The notes: generated by a model from the sequence alone, not told the origin. A DNA stretch of 41,790 nt from Bacteroides sp. CAG:770 (GCA_000435075.1 FR890668.1:8158-49947), one strand, 5' to 3'. Positions 9,541-17,770 are shown, counted from the first letter of the stretch. A program made the numbers and translations.

Positions 9541-9572
9541 CAAAGTTGTAAAATAAATTTGTAAAAAACAAA
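9541..9572 (-). promoter_or_regulatory. Promoter of the susC-susD operon
   Basis: On the minus strand TTTG (9572-9569) is followed after 20 bases by CAACTTTG (9548-9541), close to the Bacteroidota form TTTG-N19/20-TAnnTTTG. It lies about 60 bases upstream of susC. An inverted repeat ATTTGT-N5-ACAAAT (9557-9573) overlaps the upstream element and could be an operator. Confidence 0.5.
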
Positions 9573-9573
9573 T

Positions 9574-9770
9574 ACTCTAGACTATGTTTTTATTAGCATT
9601 CAATGACTTTTAACGATTAAATTATCTGTAATTTTGCGAAAAAAGTTACATCTTCTTACAATATGTTATTATAAAAGTCTAAAAATCAGGAATTTACAAT
9701 TTTAAGACATAGCAGGAAAACGTAACCTATACATCCCATTTCAAGGTTTAAACGTTTAGAAAAATTCAAC
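9574..9770. other. AT-rich intergenic region between lspA terminator and susC promoter
   Basis: The gap between lspA and susC (9482-9865) holds no gene. Apart from the susC promoter and the lspA terminator, this stretch is very AT-rich, with no open frame of note. It contains a perfect 10-base palindrome TAAACGTTTA at 9749-9758. It could hold binding sites for a susC regulator, but nothing specific can be named. Confidence 0.4.
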
Positions 9771-9808
9771 AAAAAAAATCACATACACGCATGAGCACGA
9801 GTATGTGA
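9771..9808 (-). terminator. Rho-independent terminator of the ileS-dksA-lspA operon
   Basis: On the minus strand TCACATAC (9808-9801) pairs perfectly with GTATGTGA (9786-9779), directly followed by eight T residues (9778-9771). The hairpin begins about 58 bases past the lspA stop. Confidence 0.8.
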
Positions 9809-9865
9809 CCTGTATATTATATGGTATCCGCCCGGAAAAGCCCACTTGACTTCACCAAAATGGGA

Positions 9866-10522
9866 CTATTCCTGGTCGGAAGTGAAGAACCTGTACTGGA
9901 ACAGAATCAGGTAAAAGGCACCTACCGTAACGCAGCTGTCCGCAAAATTGAACACCGGTTCGAAGAAGCGGAACGGATGTCCGCCCACTAAAGGCATCCA
10001 TGACGGCCAGGTCGTATCGATCAGCGGAAAATAGAACATATCCACCACTTTTCCGAACATCACAGGTGCATAACTTCCCCCGAACTGAGCGACCTCATAA
10101 GGCGTCGAGGCCGAGAACACCTGTCCATAGAAAAGACAATCAATGATATTGCCCAGCGCCCCCGCCGTTATCAATGTCAGTCCGACAAGGACTCCGGTCG
10201 GAACATGCTCGTATCGTACCTCAGCACTATCCTTTGCAGATATCTTGCGGCCTTTCACATTAAGGGCAGTAATCCACCAGCAGAGGAATCCGAAAAGGAG
10301 CAGACGGAAGAAGGTCAATGCGAATTTTCCAGCCATTCCGCCGAACTTCATGCCGAAAGCCATGCCCTCATTCTCGATGAAGAGAATCTGGAACCAGTCC
10401 CCGAACACGCTGAAGTGCTCTCCGATGGACATATTGGTCTTGACCAGAACCTTTATGATCTGGTCGGCAACAACCAATATAATACCTAAGATGAGAAGTA
10501 ACCTTCCTCTGTTGTTCTTCAT
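9866..10522 (-). CDS. lspA: Lipoprotein signal peptidase (signal peptidase II)
   Basis: An inner-membrane aspartyl protease that cleaves prolipoprotein signal peptides in front of the lipidated cysteine. The 218-residue protein has four hydrophobic segments. Family motifs are V-A-D-Q-I-I-K (Asp20), E-N-E-G-M-A-F-G (50-57), G-A-L-G-N-I-I-D with catalytic Asp128, and F-N-F-A-D-S with catalytic Asp195. It is longer than the roughly 160 residues of E. coli LspA because of insertions after residue 85 and around 134-175, as is common in Bacteroidota. It lies 3 bases after the DksA-like gene and is last in the ileS operon. Its substrates would include the several lipoproteins encoded in this window. 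Confidence 0.95.
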   Translation of the reverse strand: MKNNRGRLLLILGIILVVADQIIKVLVKTNMSIGEHFSVFGDWFQILFIENEGMAFGMKFGGMAGKFALTFFRLLLFGFLCWWITALNVKGRKISAKDSAEVRYEHVPTGVLVGLTLITAGALGNIIDCLFYGQVFSASTPYEVAQFGGSYAPVMFGKVVDMFYFPLIDTTWPSWMPLVGGHPFRFFEPVFNFADSCVTVGAFYLILFQYRFFTSDQE

Positions 10523-10525
10523 ATA

Positions 10526-10942
10526 TTACCTGCCGCCTTTGCTGAGTTTTTCCTTAGCCTCTACAGTAAGTGTCGCATGAGGGACAAGACGAAGCCTCTC
10601 CTTAGGTATGAGCTTTCCTGTCATGCGGCAGACGCCGTAAGTCTTGTTTTCGATACGGACAAGAGCCGCCTCAAGATTCTGGATAAACTTATACTGACGC
10701 TGGGCCAGCTGGCTTGCCTCCTCACGAGAAAGCTGCATGGCACCATCATCCTCAACGGTCTTGAATGAAGGAGTGGTATCCTCGATGTCATTCGTGCCGT
10801 TGTGCATAACGACATGTCTGAGAGTATTGTACTCAGCCTTAGCCTTTTCAAGCATGTCGATAATGATCTTCTTGAACTCGGCAAGTTCCTCGTCGGTGTA
10901 ACGGGTCTTTTCAGCCTGCTCGTTCTTCAAATTGTCTTCCAT
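10526..10942 (-). CDS. DksA/TraR-family regulator with degenerate zinc finger
   Basis: A 138-residue protein with an N-terminal coiled-coil-like helical region (about 16-95, with acidic residues around N-D-I-E-D) and a C-terminal segment T-Y-G-V-C-R-M-T-G-K-L-I-P-K-E-R-L that aligns with the DksA/TraR zinc-finger region. Only one cysteine (Cys105) remains of the usual four, so zinc binding by the classic site is unlikely; I believe this form is common in Bacteroidota homologues. DksA proteins bind the RNA polymerase secondary channel and modulate transcription with ppGpp. Whether this one does so is inferred from the family. It sits between ileS (11 bases) and lspA (3 bases). Confidence 0.85.
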   Translation of the reverse strand: MEDNLKNEQAEKTRYTDEELAEFKKIIIDMLEKAKAEYNTLRHVVMHNGTNDIEDTTPSFKTVEDDGAMQLSREEASQLAQRQYKFIQNLEAALVRIENKTYGVCRMTGKLIPKERLRLVPHATLTVEAKEKLSKGGR

Positions 10943-10953
10943 ATCAATAATTA

Positions 10954-13900
10954 TTAGTTGCGGGTTACCGCAATTTTAATTGCAGTTTCATTCCACTCGA
11001 CCTCGGCAAGGCTGCTGTCAGCGTCTGCCAAAGGTTTGAGAACCAAGGTATTTGCCAATGTCTGTGAGCAAACATAATCCTTGTATGACTTGAGCGCTTC
11101 CTCGATTTCGGCATAAGCCTCGCCATCCGCGAACACCGTTGCTTCCACCTTATCGGTAACGTCGAAGTCGCTCTCCTTACGGATATTCTGGATTCTGTTT
11201 ACCAACTCACGTGCAACTCCCTCGTTCTTGAGTTCAGGAGAAACCTCTATGTCCAGAGCCAATGTCAGAGGTCCGTCCGTAGCGACGAGCCATCCCGGCA
11301 TATCCTCGGATGAAATCATATAATCGCCAGGATTGAGGACAACCTCTCCGCCTTCAAGATTAAGGGTATATGCATTGCCCTGTGCCTCAGCTGCCTGTAT
11401 GGCATTGATCTCCTGCTGGGAAATCTGGCCGAAGGCTGCTGCAATCTCTTTCATCCTCTTTCCGTAGGTTTTTCCGAGGGTCTTGAAGTTAGGGCGTATC
11501 TTCTTGGTGATGATACCGGTGGTATCGGAGATAAATTCAGCCTCTTTTACATTGACCTCACCCAGAATGAGCGACTTTACTTTCTCGAGCTGCTCGCGGA
11601 CCTTGTCTGAGATGACAGGGATAACGAGTTTCGAGAGCGGCTGGCGGACCTTGATGTTCACCTTGCGGCGAAGCGCAAGTACCATCGACGATGCTCTCTG
11701 CGCAAGCGCCATCCTCTCTTCGAGGTCCTTGTCAATGACAGATTCGTCGTAATCCGGCATGAGCACGTAGTGAACTGACTCCTCTCCGCCAGGAACGAGG
11801 TCCTTGTAGAGCTGGTCCATGTAGAACGGAGCGATAGGAGCCGCCAGGATGGAGATGGTCTTGAGCACTTCGTAAAGTGTCTGATATGCAGCGAGTTTGT
11901 CCTCGTTGTCGGCGCTTCCCCAGAAACGTTTCCTGTTCAGGCGCACGTACCAGTTGCTCAGGTGGTCGCAAACGAAATCCTGAATCATACGGCCTGCAGA
12001 AGTGACGTCGAAGTCCTCGTAAGAAGCCTTGACATCCTTTATCAATGTGTTGAGCAGGGAGATAATCCACCTGTCGATTTCAGGACGGTTCGCGTATGGA
12101 ACTGCCGGAGCCTGAGGGTCGAAGTTGTCAATGTTCGCGTAAAGCGCGAAGAATGAGTATGTGTTGTAGAGAGTTCCGAAGAATTTTCTTCTGACCTCAT
12201 CCACGCCTTCTTCATCGTAACGGAGGTTGTCCCATGGCTGCGCATTGGTAAGCATGTACCATCTGAGGGCATCCGGTCCGAACTTGTCGAGCTGCTGGAA
12301 CGGATCCACGGCATTGCCCAGGCGCTTACTCATCTTGTTGCCGTTCTTGTCGAGGACAAGACCGTTGGAAATCACGTTCTTGAATGCAGGTGTTCCGCTA
12401 ATCATCGTATGGATAGCATGAAGGGTGTAGAACCATCCGCGTGTCTGGTCAACACCTTCCGCGATGAAGTCTGCCGTACATCCGAACTTAGGCTCGCCGA
12501 GCGCACGGAGACCTTCCTGGGCAAACGGCATGGCACCTGAGTCGAACCACACGTCGATAAGGTCGCTCTCGCGGGTCATCTTCTTTCCGGAATCAGAAAC
12601 GAGATATACATTGTCAACGTAAGGACGGTGAAGGTCGATCTTGTCGTAGTTCTCCTTGCTCATGTCAGCAGGGTCGAAGCCATTGTCCTTCAACGGGTTG
12701 CTCTCCATGAATCCGGCAGCGACCGCCTTCTCGATTTCAGCATAGAACTCTTTCAGGCTGCCTATGCACTTCTCCTCCTTGCCGTCTTCAGTACGCCAGA
12801 TAGGAAGCGGAGTTCCCCAGAAACGGCTTCTGGAGAGGTTCCAGTCCTGAATATTCTCAAGCCACTGACCGAAACGGCCTGTACCGGTAGATTCAGGTTT
12901 CCATCTGATGGTCTTGTTCAATGCCACCATCTGGTCCTTGACTGCCGTGGTCTTGATGAACCATGCGTCGAGCGGATAGTAAAGCACCGGCTTGTCTGTT
13001 CTCCAGCTGTGAGGATAGCTGTGGACGTGCTTCTGAATCTTGAATGCACGGCCGTCCATCTTCATCATCATGCATAGGTCAACGTCGAGTGTCGGCGCAT
13101 CAGCCGGAAGGGTGTCATCGAAGGCATTCTTCACATAGCGTCCCGCATATTCCTTGTATTCAGGAGATACATTAGCGGCAACATATTCAGGATCAAGGTC
13201 TTCCAGCGGGAAAAACCTTCCGTCATGATCGACCAGAGGCTGATGGTTACCATTCTTGTCAATGACCATCATCGGACCGATTCCGGCAGCAGTAGCCACC
13301 TTCTTGTCGTCCGCACCGAAGGTCGGAGCAATATGTACGATACCTGTAGTTCCCTCATCAACAGATACATAGTCACCTGTAATTACGCGGAAAGCGTCTC
13401 CGTCGATAGGTTTGAACCATGGAATGAGCTGATGGTATCTGACGCCGGCAAGTTCAGAACCCTTGAAAGAGCCGTCAAGCACCTTGAAAGGAATGAGCTT
13501 GTCGCCAGGTTTGTAATCTTCCAATGCCAGTCCGGCAGCCTTAGGGCTGAACCACTCTGACACCAATGCCTTGGCTACCACATAGATAGCTTCAGCTCCG
13601 GTATATGGATTGAAGGACTTCACCCTCACATATTCAATGTTCGGACCTACGCAGAGCGCAGTGTTTGAGGACAAGGTCCAAGGAGTCGTAGTCCAGGCGA
13701 GGAAATATACAGGGAGAGTCTCAAGTCCGAAAAGCGGCTGGCTCTTCGCATCCTTGATAACCTCGAACTGCACTGTAACTGTAGTGTCAGTCACATCCTT
13801 GTAGCAACCAGGCTGGTTCAACTCGTGAGAACTGAGTCCGGTTCCGTCTGAAGGAGAGTATGGCTGGATAGAGAATCCTTTGTAAAGGAGCCCCTTGTCA

Positions 13901-14400
13901 TAAATCTTCTTCAAGAGATACCAGAGAGTCTCGATATATCTGTTGTCGTAAGTGATATACGGGTCATTCATATCCACCCAATATCCGATACGCTCGGTCA
14001 TGTTAACCCACTCGCGGGTATATTTCATGACTTCCTTGCGGCAAGTGTCATTATACTCAGCCACTGAAATCTTACGTCCGATGTCATCCTTGTGGATTCC
14101 GAGTTTCTTCTCCACTCCGATTTCCACAGGAAGTCCGTGGGTATCCCATCCGGCACGACGGTTCACCTTATATCCTGACTGGGTCTTGTATCTGCAAATA
14201 GCATCCTTAATAGAGCGGGCCATTACATGGTGTATGCCCGGCATACCATTAGCTGACGGCGGTCCCTCGAAGAAAATGAATTCAGGGGCGCCTTCTCTCA
14301 GTTCGAGAGATTTTTCGAACGCGTGATGCGATTTCCATCTGTCCAGTACTTCATTGCCTACTGAGACCAGATTCAAGCCCTTATACTCTTTGAATGTCAT
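10954..14400 (-). CDS. ileS: Isoleucyl-tRNA synthetase with G-x-H-H signature
   Basis: A cytoplasmic class I aminoacyl-tRNA synthetase that charges tRNA-Ile. The 1148-residue length and sequence style resemble the eukaryote-like type 2 IleRS. The catalytic core opens with F-F-E-G-P-P-S-A-N-G-M-P. The CP1 editing domain shows TTTPWTL (237-243) and H-I-A-P-T-F-G-A-D-D (356-365), so post-transfer editing should work. KMSKR is at 689-693 (12322-12336), followed by the anticodon-binding helical region. The first signature motif, normally H-x-G-H, reads G-I-H-H at residues 55-58 (14227-14238), a swap of the first and third positions. It is the first gene of an operon with the dksA-like gene and lspA. 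Confidence 0.97.
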   Translation of the reverse strand: MTFKEYKGLNLVSVGNEVLDRWKSHHAFEKSLELREGAPEFIFFEGPPSANGMPGIHHVMARSIKDAICRYKTQSGYKVNRRAGWDTHGLPVEIGVEKKLGIHKDDIGRKISVAEYNDTCRKEVMKYTREWVNMTERIGYWVDMNDPYITYDNRYIETLWYLLKKIYDKGLLYKGFSIQPYSPSDGTGLSSHELNQPGCYKDVTDTTVTVQFEVIKDAKSQPLFGLETLPVYFLAWTTTPWTLSSNTALCVGPNIEYVRVKSFNPYTGAEAIYVVAKALVSEWFSPKAAGLALEDYKPGDKLIPFKVLDGSFKGSELAGVRYHQLIPWFKPIDGDAFRVITGDYVSVDEGTTGIVHIAPTFGADDKKVATAAGIGPMMVIDKNGNHQPLVDHDGRFFPLEDLDPEYVAANVSPEYKEYAGRYVKNAFDDTLPADAPTLDVDLCMMMKMDGRAFKIQKHVHSYPHSWRTDKPVLYYPLDAWFIKTTAVKDQMVALNKTIRWKPESTGTGRFGQWLENIQDWNLSRSRFWGTPLPIWRTEDGKEEKCIGSLKEFYAEIEKAVAAGFMESNPLKDNGFDPADMSKENYDKIDLHRPYVDNVYLVSDSGKKMTRESDLIDVWFDSGAMPFAQEGLRALGEPKFGCTADFIAEGVDQTRGWFYTLHAIHTMISGTPAFKNVISNGLVLDKNGNKMSKRLGNAVDPFQQLDKFGPDALRWYMLTNAQPWDNLRYDEEGVDEVRRKFFGTLYNTYSFFALYANIDNFDPQAPAVPYANRPEIDRWIISLLNTLIKDVKASYEDFDVTSAGRMIQDFVCDHLSNWYVRLNRKRFWGSADNEDKLAAYQTLYEVLKTISILAAPIAPFYMDQLYKDLVPGGEESVHYVLMPDYDESVIDKDLEERMALAQRASSMVLALRRKVNIKVRQPLSKLVIPVISDKVREQLEKVKSLILGEVNVKEAEFISDTTGIITKKIRPNFKTLGKTYGKRMKEIAAAFGQISQQEINAIQAAEAQGNAYTLNLEGGEVVLNPGDYMISSEDMPGWLVATDGPLTLALDIEVSPELKNEGVARELVNRIQNIRKESDFDVTDKVEATVFADGEAYAEIEEALKSYKDYVCSQTLANTLVLKPLADADSSLAEVEWNETAIKIAVTRN

Positions 14401-14419
14401 ATTATTTTATATATTTTTG
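14389..14419 (+). promoter_or_regulatory. Promoter of cvpA-tsaB
   Basis: TTTG (14389-14392), exactly 19 bases, then TATTTTTG (14412-14419): a full match to the Bacteroidota housekeeping promoter form. The expected start of transcription is about 50 bases before the cvpA ATG. The upstream element lies inside the first codons of the divergent ileS gene. Confidence 0.7.
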
Positions 14420-14426
14420 CAGTTTG

Positions 14427-14434
14427 CAAAGATA
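14427..14434 (-). promoter_or_regulatory. Probable -7 element of the ileS operon
   Basis: TATCTTTG on the minus strand fits the TAnnTTTG element and lies about 27 bases upstream of the ileS ATG. No good TTTG is found 19-20 bases further up, so the upstream element is weak or absent. It is only 7 bases from the divergent cvpA -7 element, so the two polymerases could compete. Confidence 0.45.
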
Positions 14435-14474
14435 GTAAGAATCTTGTTAAAATGCATTATTTTTCCCAAAGACA

Positions 14475-14969
14475 ATGTGCACACTGGATATAATTTTGAC
14501 AATATGCCTCTCAGCCGCTCTGATACAGGGATTATTCAAGGGTTTCACAGAGCAAGTAATTGCCCTTGTGGCGATTATAGCAGGCACATGGGCCGCATAT
14601 AAGTTCACAGGTCTGGTCTGCAGCATGGTCCAGCCGTATCTGAACATGTCCGACAGAATACTGCACGTCATTGTCTTCATACTGATGATTGTAGCAGTGA
14701 TTCTGGTGCTTCATCTGATCGGAAAAGTCATCAAGGCCAGCATTGATTTCGTGATGCTCGGATGGCTCGACAAACTTCTTGGAGGAATCTTTGCCGTGCT
14801 GAAAGCAGCACTAATCCTCGGAATACTCATTATACTTTTCAATACATTGAATTCAGCGTTCAACATCGTACCGGAATCCGCCATCGACGACTCCGTCCTA
14901 TACGGAACTCTCAAGAGAATCGCCTACACGGTTTTCCCTTACTTCAAGGAACTGCTATTCAAACAATAA
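14475..14969 (+). CDS. cvpA: CvpA-family inner-membrane protein
   Basis: A 164-residue protein with four predicted membrane segments (about 5-22, 26-45, 62-84 and 98-122) and a short hydrophilic C-terminus. The pattern, with G-L-F-K-G-F after the first segment and the G-W-L-D-K-L-L-G-G-I-F motif, fits the CvpA/colicin V production family. In other bacteria these proteins have been linked to colicin V secretion and envelope stress; the molecular function is unsettled. The gene has a strong promoter upstream and is followed 7 bases later by tsaB, so the two are co-transcribed. The ATG at 14475 directly begins the first hydrophobic segment. Confidence 0.85.
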   Translation: MCTLDIILTICLSAALIQGLFKGFTEQVIALVAIIAGTWAAYKFTGLVCSMVQPYLNMSDRILHVIVFILMIVAVILVLHLIGKVIKASIDFVMLGWLDKLLGGIFAVLKAALILGILIILFNTLNSAFNIVPESAIDDSVLYGTLKRIAYTVFPYFKELLFKQ

Positions 14970-14976
14970 GGTAATT

Positions 14977-15666
14977 ATGGCACGTATATTATTCATAGAG
15001 ACTTCTACAGCGCTCTGCTCCACCGCCCTGTCGGAGGACGGGAAAATCATTTCCACCCGTGAAAATCAGGACCGCAAACACGCATCGCTGACAGCACCTT
15101 TCATCCAGGAAATGCTGGACGAGAAAAACATCACAGTAAAAGATTGCGATGCAGTATGCGTCAGCATGGGCCCGGGTTCATACACCGGACTCAGAGTTGG
15201 CGTTTCCACTGCCAAAGGACTCTGCTTCGGTGCAGGACTCCCCCTTATGGCTGTCGGTTCACTGGACACTCTGGTATGGCAGGCTATCCGTGAGAATCTT
15301 CTCCCCGAAGGCTGCAAGTACATTGTCCCCATGATCGATGCGCGACGGATGGAGGTCTATACGGCAGTCTTCACCCCTGACGGAAAGCAGGTTACAGAGA
15401 CCAAGCCTGAAATCGTCGAGACCTCGAGCTTCTCCTCATATCTGTCGGAAGGTCCGGTCCTGTTCATAGGTGACGGTGCCGAGAAATGCAGGGAAACACT
15501 CAACTCCCCCAACGCCTTCTTCGTCCAGACCTGTCCGAAGGCCGAGTCAATGCTGGTGCCTGCGGAGCGTCTTTTCGAGGAAAAGAAGTTCGAGGATACC
15601 GCCTACTTCGAGCCTTTCTATCTGAAGGAGTTCGTACCGACAGTATCCAAAAAGAAGATAATATAA
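14977..15666 (+). CDS. tsaB: tRNA threonylcarbamoyladenosine biosynthesis protein TsaB
   Basis: A 229-residue ASKHA-fold protein that partners TsaD and TsaE in making t6A37 on tRNAs reading ANN codons. Visible family features are the start I-L-F-I-E-T-S-T, the stretch Q-D-R-K-H-A-S-L around residue 31, and the hallmark S-M-G-P-G-S-Y-T-G-L-R-V-G at about 64-76. Next comes M-I-D-A-R-R-M-E-V-Y near 122. The length is typical. It is the second gene after cvpA and ends just before a bidirectional hairpin that separates it from the convergent minus-strand genes. Confidence 0.95.
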   Translation: MARILFIETSTALCSTALSEDGKIISTRENQDRKHASLTAPFIQEMLDEKNITVKDCDAVCVSMGPGSYTGLRVGVSTAKGLCFGAGLPLMAVGSLDTLVWQAIRENLLPEGCKYIVPMIDARRMEVYTAVFTPDGKQVTETKPEIVETSSFSSYLSEGPVLFIGDGAEKCRETLNSPNAFFVQTCPKAESMLVPAERLFEEKKFEDTAYFEPFYLKEFVPTVSKKKII

Positions 15667-15670
15667 GTCA

Positions 15671-15724
15671 ATGACATACGAAAAATGCTGCTCCAGTTTC
15701 CCGAAGCAGCATTTATTATGTCAT
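15671..15724. terminator. Bidirectional terminator between convergent tsaB and the thioredoxin-fold lipoprotein gene
   Basis: A two-tier hairpin. The inner 10-base-pair stem AAATGCTGCT/AGCAGCATTT (15683-15692 with 15705-15714) is enclosed by an 8-base-pair stem ATGACATA/TATGTCAT (15671-15678 with 15717-15724). A/T-rich flanks on each side of the inner stem allow termination in both directions. Confidence 0.75.
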
Positions 15725-15731
15725 ATCAATG

Positions 15732-16868
15732 CTAGAGCACTGTGCCCAAGTATTTGCGGAGTGACGGGCCGTCCTTTATGCTTGGAACATTTGCAATGGT
15801 GCCGTCCACAATAAGATATACATAAGGAAGGCTTGGAACATTGTAGAGGGTAACGGCTGTCCCGAGAGGATCACAGACATTGACCCAACCCAGATTCTGG
15901 TTCTTCACGACGGAAGCCCACGCAGCCTTGTCTGCGGTAGCCGCGATGCTGTAAATCTCGAATCCCTTCTGGTGATAGTCAGCATACACGCTCTTCATCA
16001 CATCGAGGTTGAACATCTTCTGTGCGGCATCGCCCGGATTCCAGAAATAAACCATTACGACCTTGGACTTTATCATGCTGAGACGCTTGTTCTGTCCGTT
16101 CACGTCAGAAAGTTCCACGTCAGGAAAACCGAGTTCGTCCGCATCCTGGAGACGTGCGCCGAGACTGAGCAACTGCTGGCGCCTGACAGCCTCCTTGTCC
16201 AATGCCTTGACATATTTTGACTCAGGATATACGGTCTTGAGCGAGTCGCTGATACTTCTGAAATGAAGTGCATCAGTAGCTTGGCCGAAAACAGGTGTAC
16301 CATTGCCCACAACCTGATAAAGCACAGGGATGGAGGTCAATGAATGTGAATTGGCGAGAATGTATCTTACTCTGCTTCTGTAATATGCGACAAACTGGGA
16401 CATGAGTTCCTTCTTGAGGCTGAGGGCCTGCTCTGAAGACTGGTTCATGTCGGCAAGTTCAGCTGCCGTCGAAAGGAATTTGTCATTGAAGTCAGCCTCA
16501 TCTTTCTCGATTTCCATGAGTTTCAATGTCTCGTCAGAGCCTGTTACGGAATACTTTCCGAGGGTATCCGAATTGACATTGACCTTATCCCCTTTCTGGA
16601 GGAGGAGGGAGCCGATGCGGGTGTTCTTATAGAACAGGTAGATGAATTCCGGCTGACCTTCAGCGACCTGAAGCTTGTATGTGTAACGTCCTTTGTCGTC
16701 GGTCTTCACTGTGTCCAGCACCTTGTAGTGGTTTACGTCAAGGAGCTTTACAATAACTTCAGACTCAGGCGCTTCAGCGAGGACACCTTCAATTCTTGCA
16801 GACCTGTTGCAAGATGTGGCCGCTGCAACCAGTGTCAGGAGCGCGGCGGCAATTCTATAACTTTTCAT
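15732..16868 (-). CDS. Thioredoxin-fold (TlpA/AhpC-like) lipoprotein lacking the CxxC pair, with DUF4369-like N-terminus
   Basis: A 378-residue periplasm-facing lipoprotein starting at the ATG at 16868: lipoprotein signal ending in A-T-S-C (Cys20). A longer in-frame extension upstream runs antisense-free through the HIT gene and is rejected. Residues about 24-120 resemble DUF4369 (beta-rich, K-T-D-D-K-G-R-Y), a helical linker follows, and about 247-378 is a TlpA/AhpC-type thioredoxin fold. Where active members have W-C-x-x-C, this protein reads F-W-N-P-G-D-A-A-Q-K (275-284). Its only cysteines are the lipobox Cys20 and Cys332. The cis-proline loop (V-P-S-L-P, Pro348) is kept. It is therefore probably redox-inactive. 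The gene overlaps the HIT gene by 14 bases and ends the long minus-strand run at the bidirectional hairpin. Confidence 0.88.
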   Translation of the reverse strand: MKSYRIAAALLTLVAAATSCNRSARIEGVLAEAPESEVIVKLLDVNHYKVLDTVKTDDKGRYTYKLQVAEGQPEFIYLFYKNTRIGSLLLQKGDKVNVNSDTLGKYSVTGSDETLKLMEIEKDEADFNDKFLSTAAELADMNQSSEQALSLKKELMSQFVAYYRSRVRYILANSHSLTSIPVLYQVVGNGTPVFGQATDALHFRSISDSLKTVYPESKYVKALDKEAVRRQQLLSLGARLQDADELGFPDVELSDVNGQNKRLSMIKSKVVMVYFWNPGDAAQKMFNLDVMKSVYADYHQKGFEIYSIAATADKAAWASVVKNQNLGWVNVCDPLGTAVTLYNVPSLPYVYLIVDGTIANVPSIKDGPSLRKYLGTVL

Positions 16869-17259
16869 ATTCAGCGAGGATTGAAGATGCGATTTCCTGG
16901 AACTCTTCCTGACTGAGCTTGAGTTTCTCCTTCCTGAAGTCGATGTCGCTTTCCTGCTGGAGAGGGACCAGATGGATGTGGGTATGAGGGACTTCCAGTC
17001 CGAGCACACATACGCCGATTCTCTTGCATGGTTCTGCTGCCTGGATTGCAAGGGCAACTTTCTTGGCGAAAGCGCAAAGTCCGAGATAGGTCTTGTCATC
17101 AAGATGGAAGATATAATCATCTTCTACATTCTTGGGGATGACAAGGGTATGACCCTTTACAAGCGGATTGATGTCGAGAAAAGCGTAGAACTCGTCATTC
17201 TCGGCTACCTTGTAAGAAGGAATCTCCCCTTTTGCAATTTTTGTAAAAATAGTAGGCAT
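16855..17259 (-). CDS. HIT-family nucleotide hydrolase
   Basis: A 134-residue cytoplasmic protein of the histidine triad (HINT-like) family. The start M-P-T-I-F-T-K-I-A-K-G-E-I-P-S-Y is typical. G-H-T-L-V-I-P-K lies near residue 36-43, and the triad H-T-H-I-H-L-V-P-L lies at about 92-100. Relatives hydrolyse adenosine phosphoramidates or other nucleotide conjugates; the in vivo substrate is unknown. It lies 4 bases after greA, and its last codons overlap the start of the thioredoxin-fold lipoprotein. The greA–HIT pair is a familiar arrangement in Bacteroidota. Confidence 0.93.
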   Translation of the reverse strand: MPTIFTKIAKGEIPSYKVAENDEFYAFLDINPLVKGHTLVIPKNVEDDYIFHLDDKTYLGLCAFAKKVALAIQAAEPCKRIGVCVLGLEVPHTHIHLVPLQQESDIDFRKEKLKLSQEEFQEIASSILAEYEKL

Positions 17260-17263
17260 AAGG

Positions 17264-17734
17264 CTACAGAGTTATATCCAGAATCTTAAATTTAATTACT
17301 CCAGAAGGCACTTTGGCCTCTACGACATCTCCCTTCGCATGTCCGATGAGAGCCTTCGCGATAGGAGTGGTAGATGCGAGCTTGCCATGAGCGAAATCAG
17401 CCTCGGTCTCACCTACGATGGTGAATTCCATCACCTTCTTCATGGTCATATTCTCCACCTTGACCTTGTTCATCATCTGAACCTTGTCGGTTCCGACCTG
17501 AGACTCATCTATAACCTTGGCATTTGCCACAAGATTCTTAAGGTTCACAATCTTTATTTCAAGCAGCGACTGTGCCTCTCTTGCCGCATCATACTCGGCA
17601 TTCTCTGACAAATCACCCTTCTCCCTAGCCTCTGCAATGGCTGCAGATATGACCGGACGCTGAGCCAATGCATCAGCAAGATCTTTCTTCAGTTTATCAA
17701 GACCATCCTGGGTCATGAAATGAACTTCTGCCAT
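17264..17734 (-). CDS. greA: Transcription elongation factor GreA
   Basis: A 156-residue protein that rescues backtracked RNA polymerase by stimulating transcript cleavage. The N-terminal coiled coil carries the tip residues in A-R-E-K-G-D-L-S-E-N-A-E-Y-D-A-A (about 36-51), including the acidic Asp and Glu that act in the polymerase active site. The C-terminal FKBP-like domain contains the S-T-T-P-I-A-K-A-L-I-G-H-A-K-G-D motif. Length and motifs are typical. It has its own promoter (17811-17842), and the mRNA would begin with a hairpin near 17801. The HIT gene follows after 4 bases. Confidence 0.96.
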   Translation of the reverse strand: MAEVHFMTQDGLDKLKKDLADALAQRPVISAAIAEAREKGDLSENAEYDAAREAQSLLEIKIVNLKNLVANAKVIDESQVGTDKVQMMNKVKVENMTMKKVMEFTIVGETEADFAHGKLASTTPIAKALIGHAKGDVVEAKVPSGVIKFKILDITL

Positions 17735-17770
17735 AATATTGTTAATTTAAAATGTTTTTCAATAAGATAA

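Noticed and set aside
10526..10942. Loss of three of the four zinc cysteines in the DksA-like protein as a novelty
   Set aside because: As far as I recall this degenerate form is usual in Bacteroidota homologues, so it is noted in the feature but not raised as a finding.
16869..17120. 84-residue N-terminal extension of the thioredoxin-fold lipoprotein
   Set aside because: It runs out of frame through the HIT gene and is low-complexity Ser/Arg sequence; the ATG at 16868 begins a proper lipoprotein signal.
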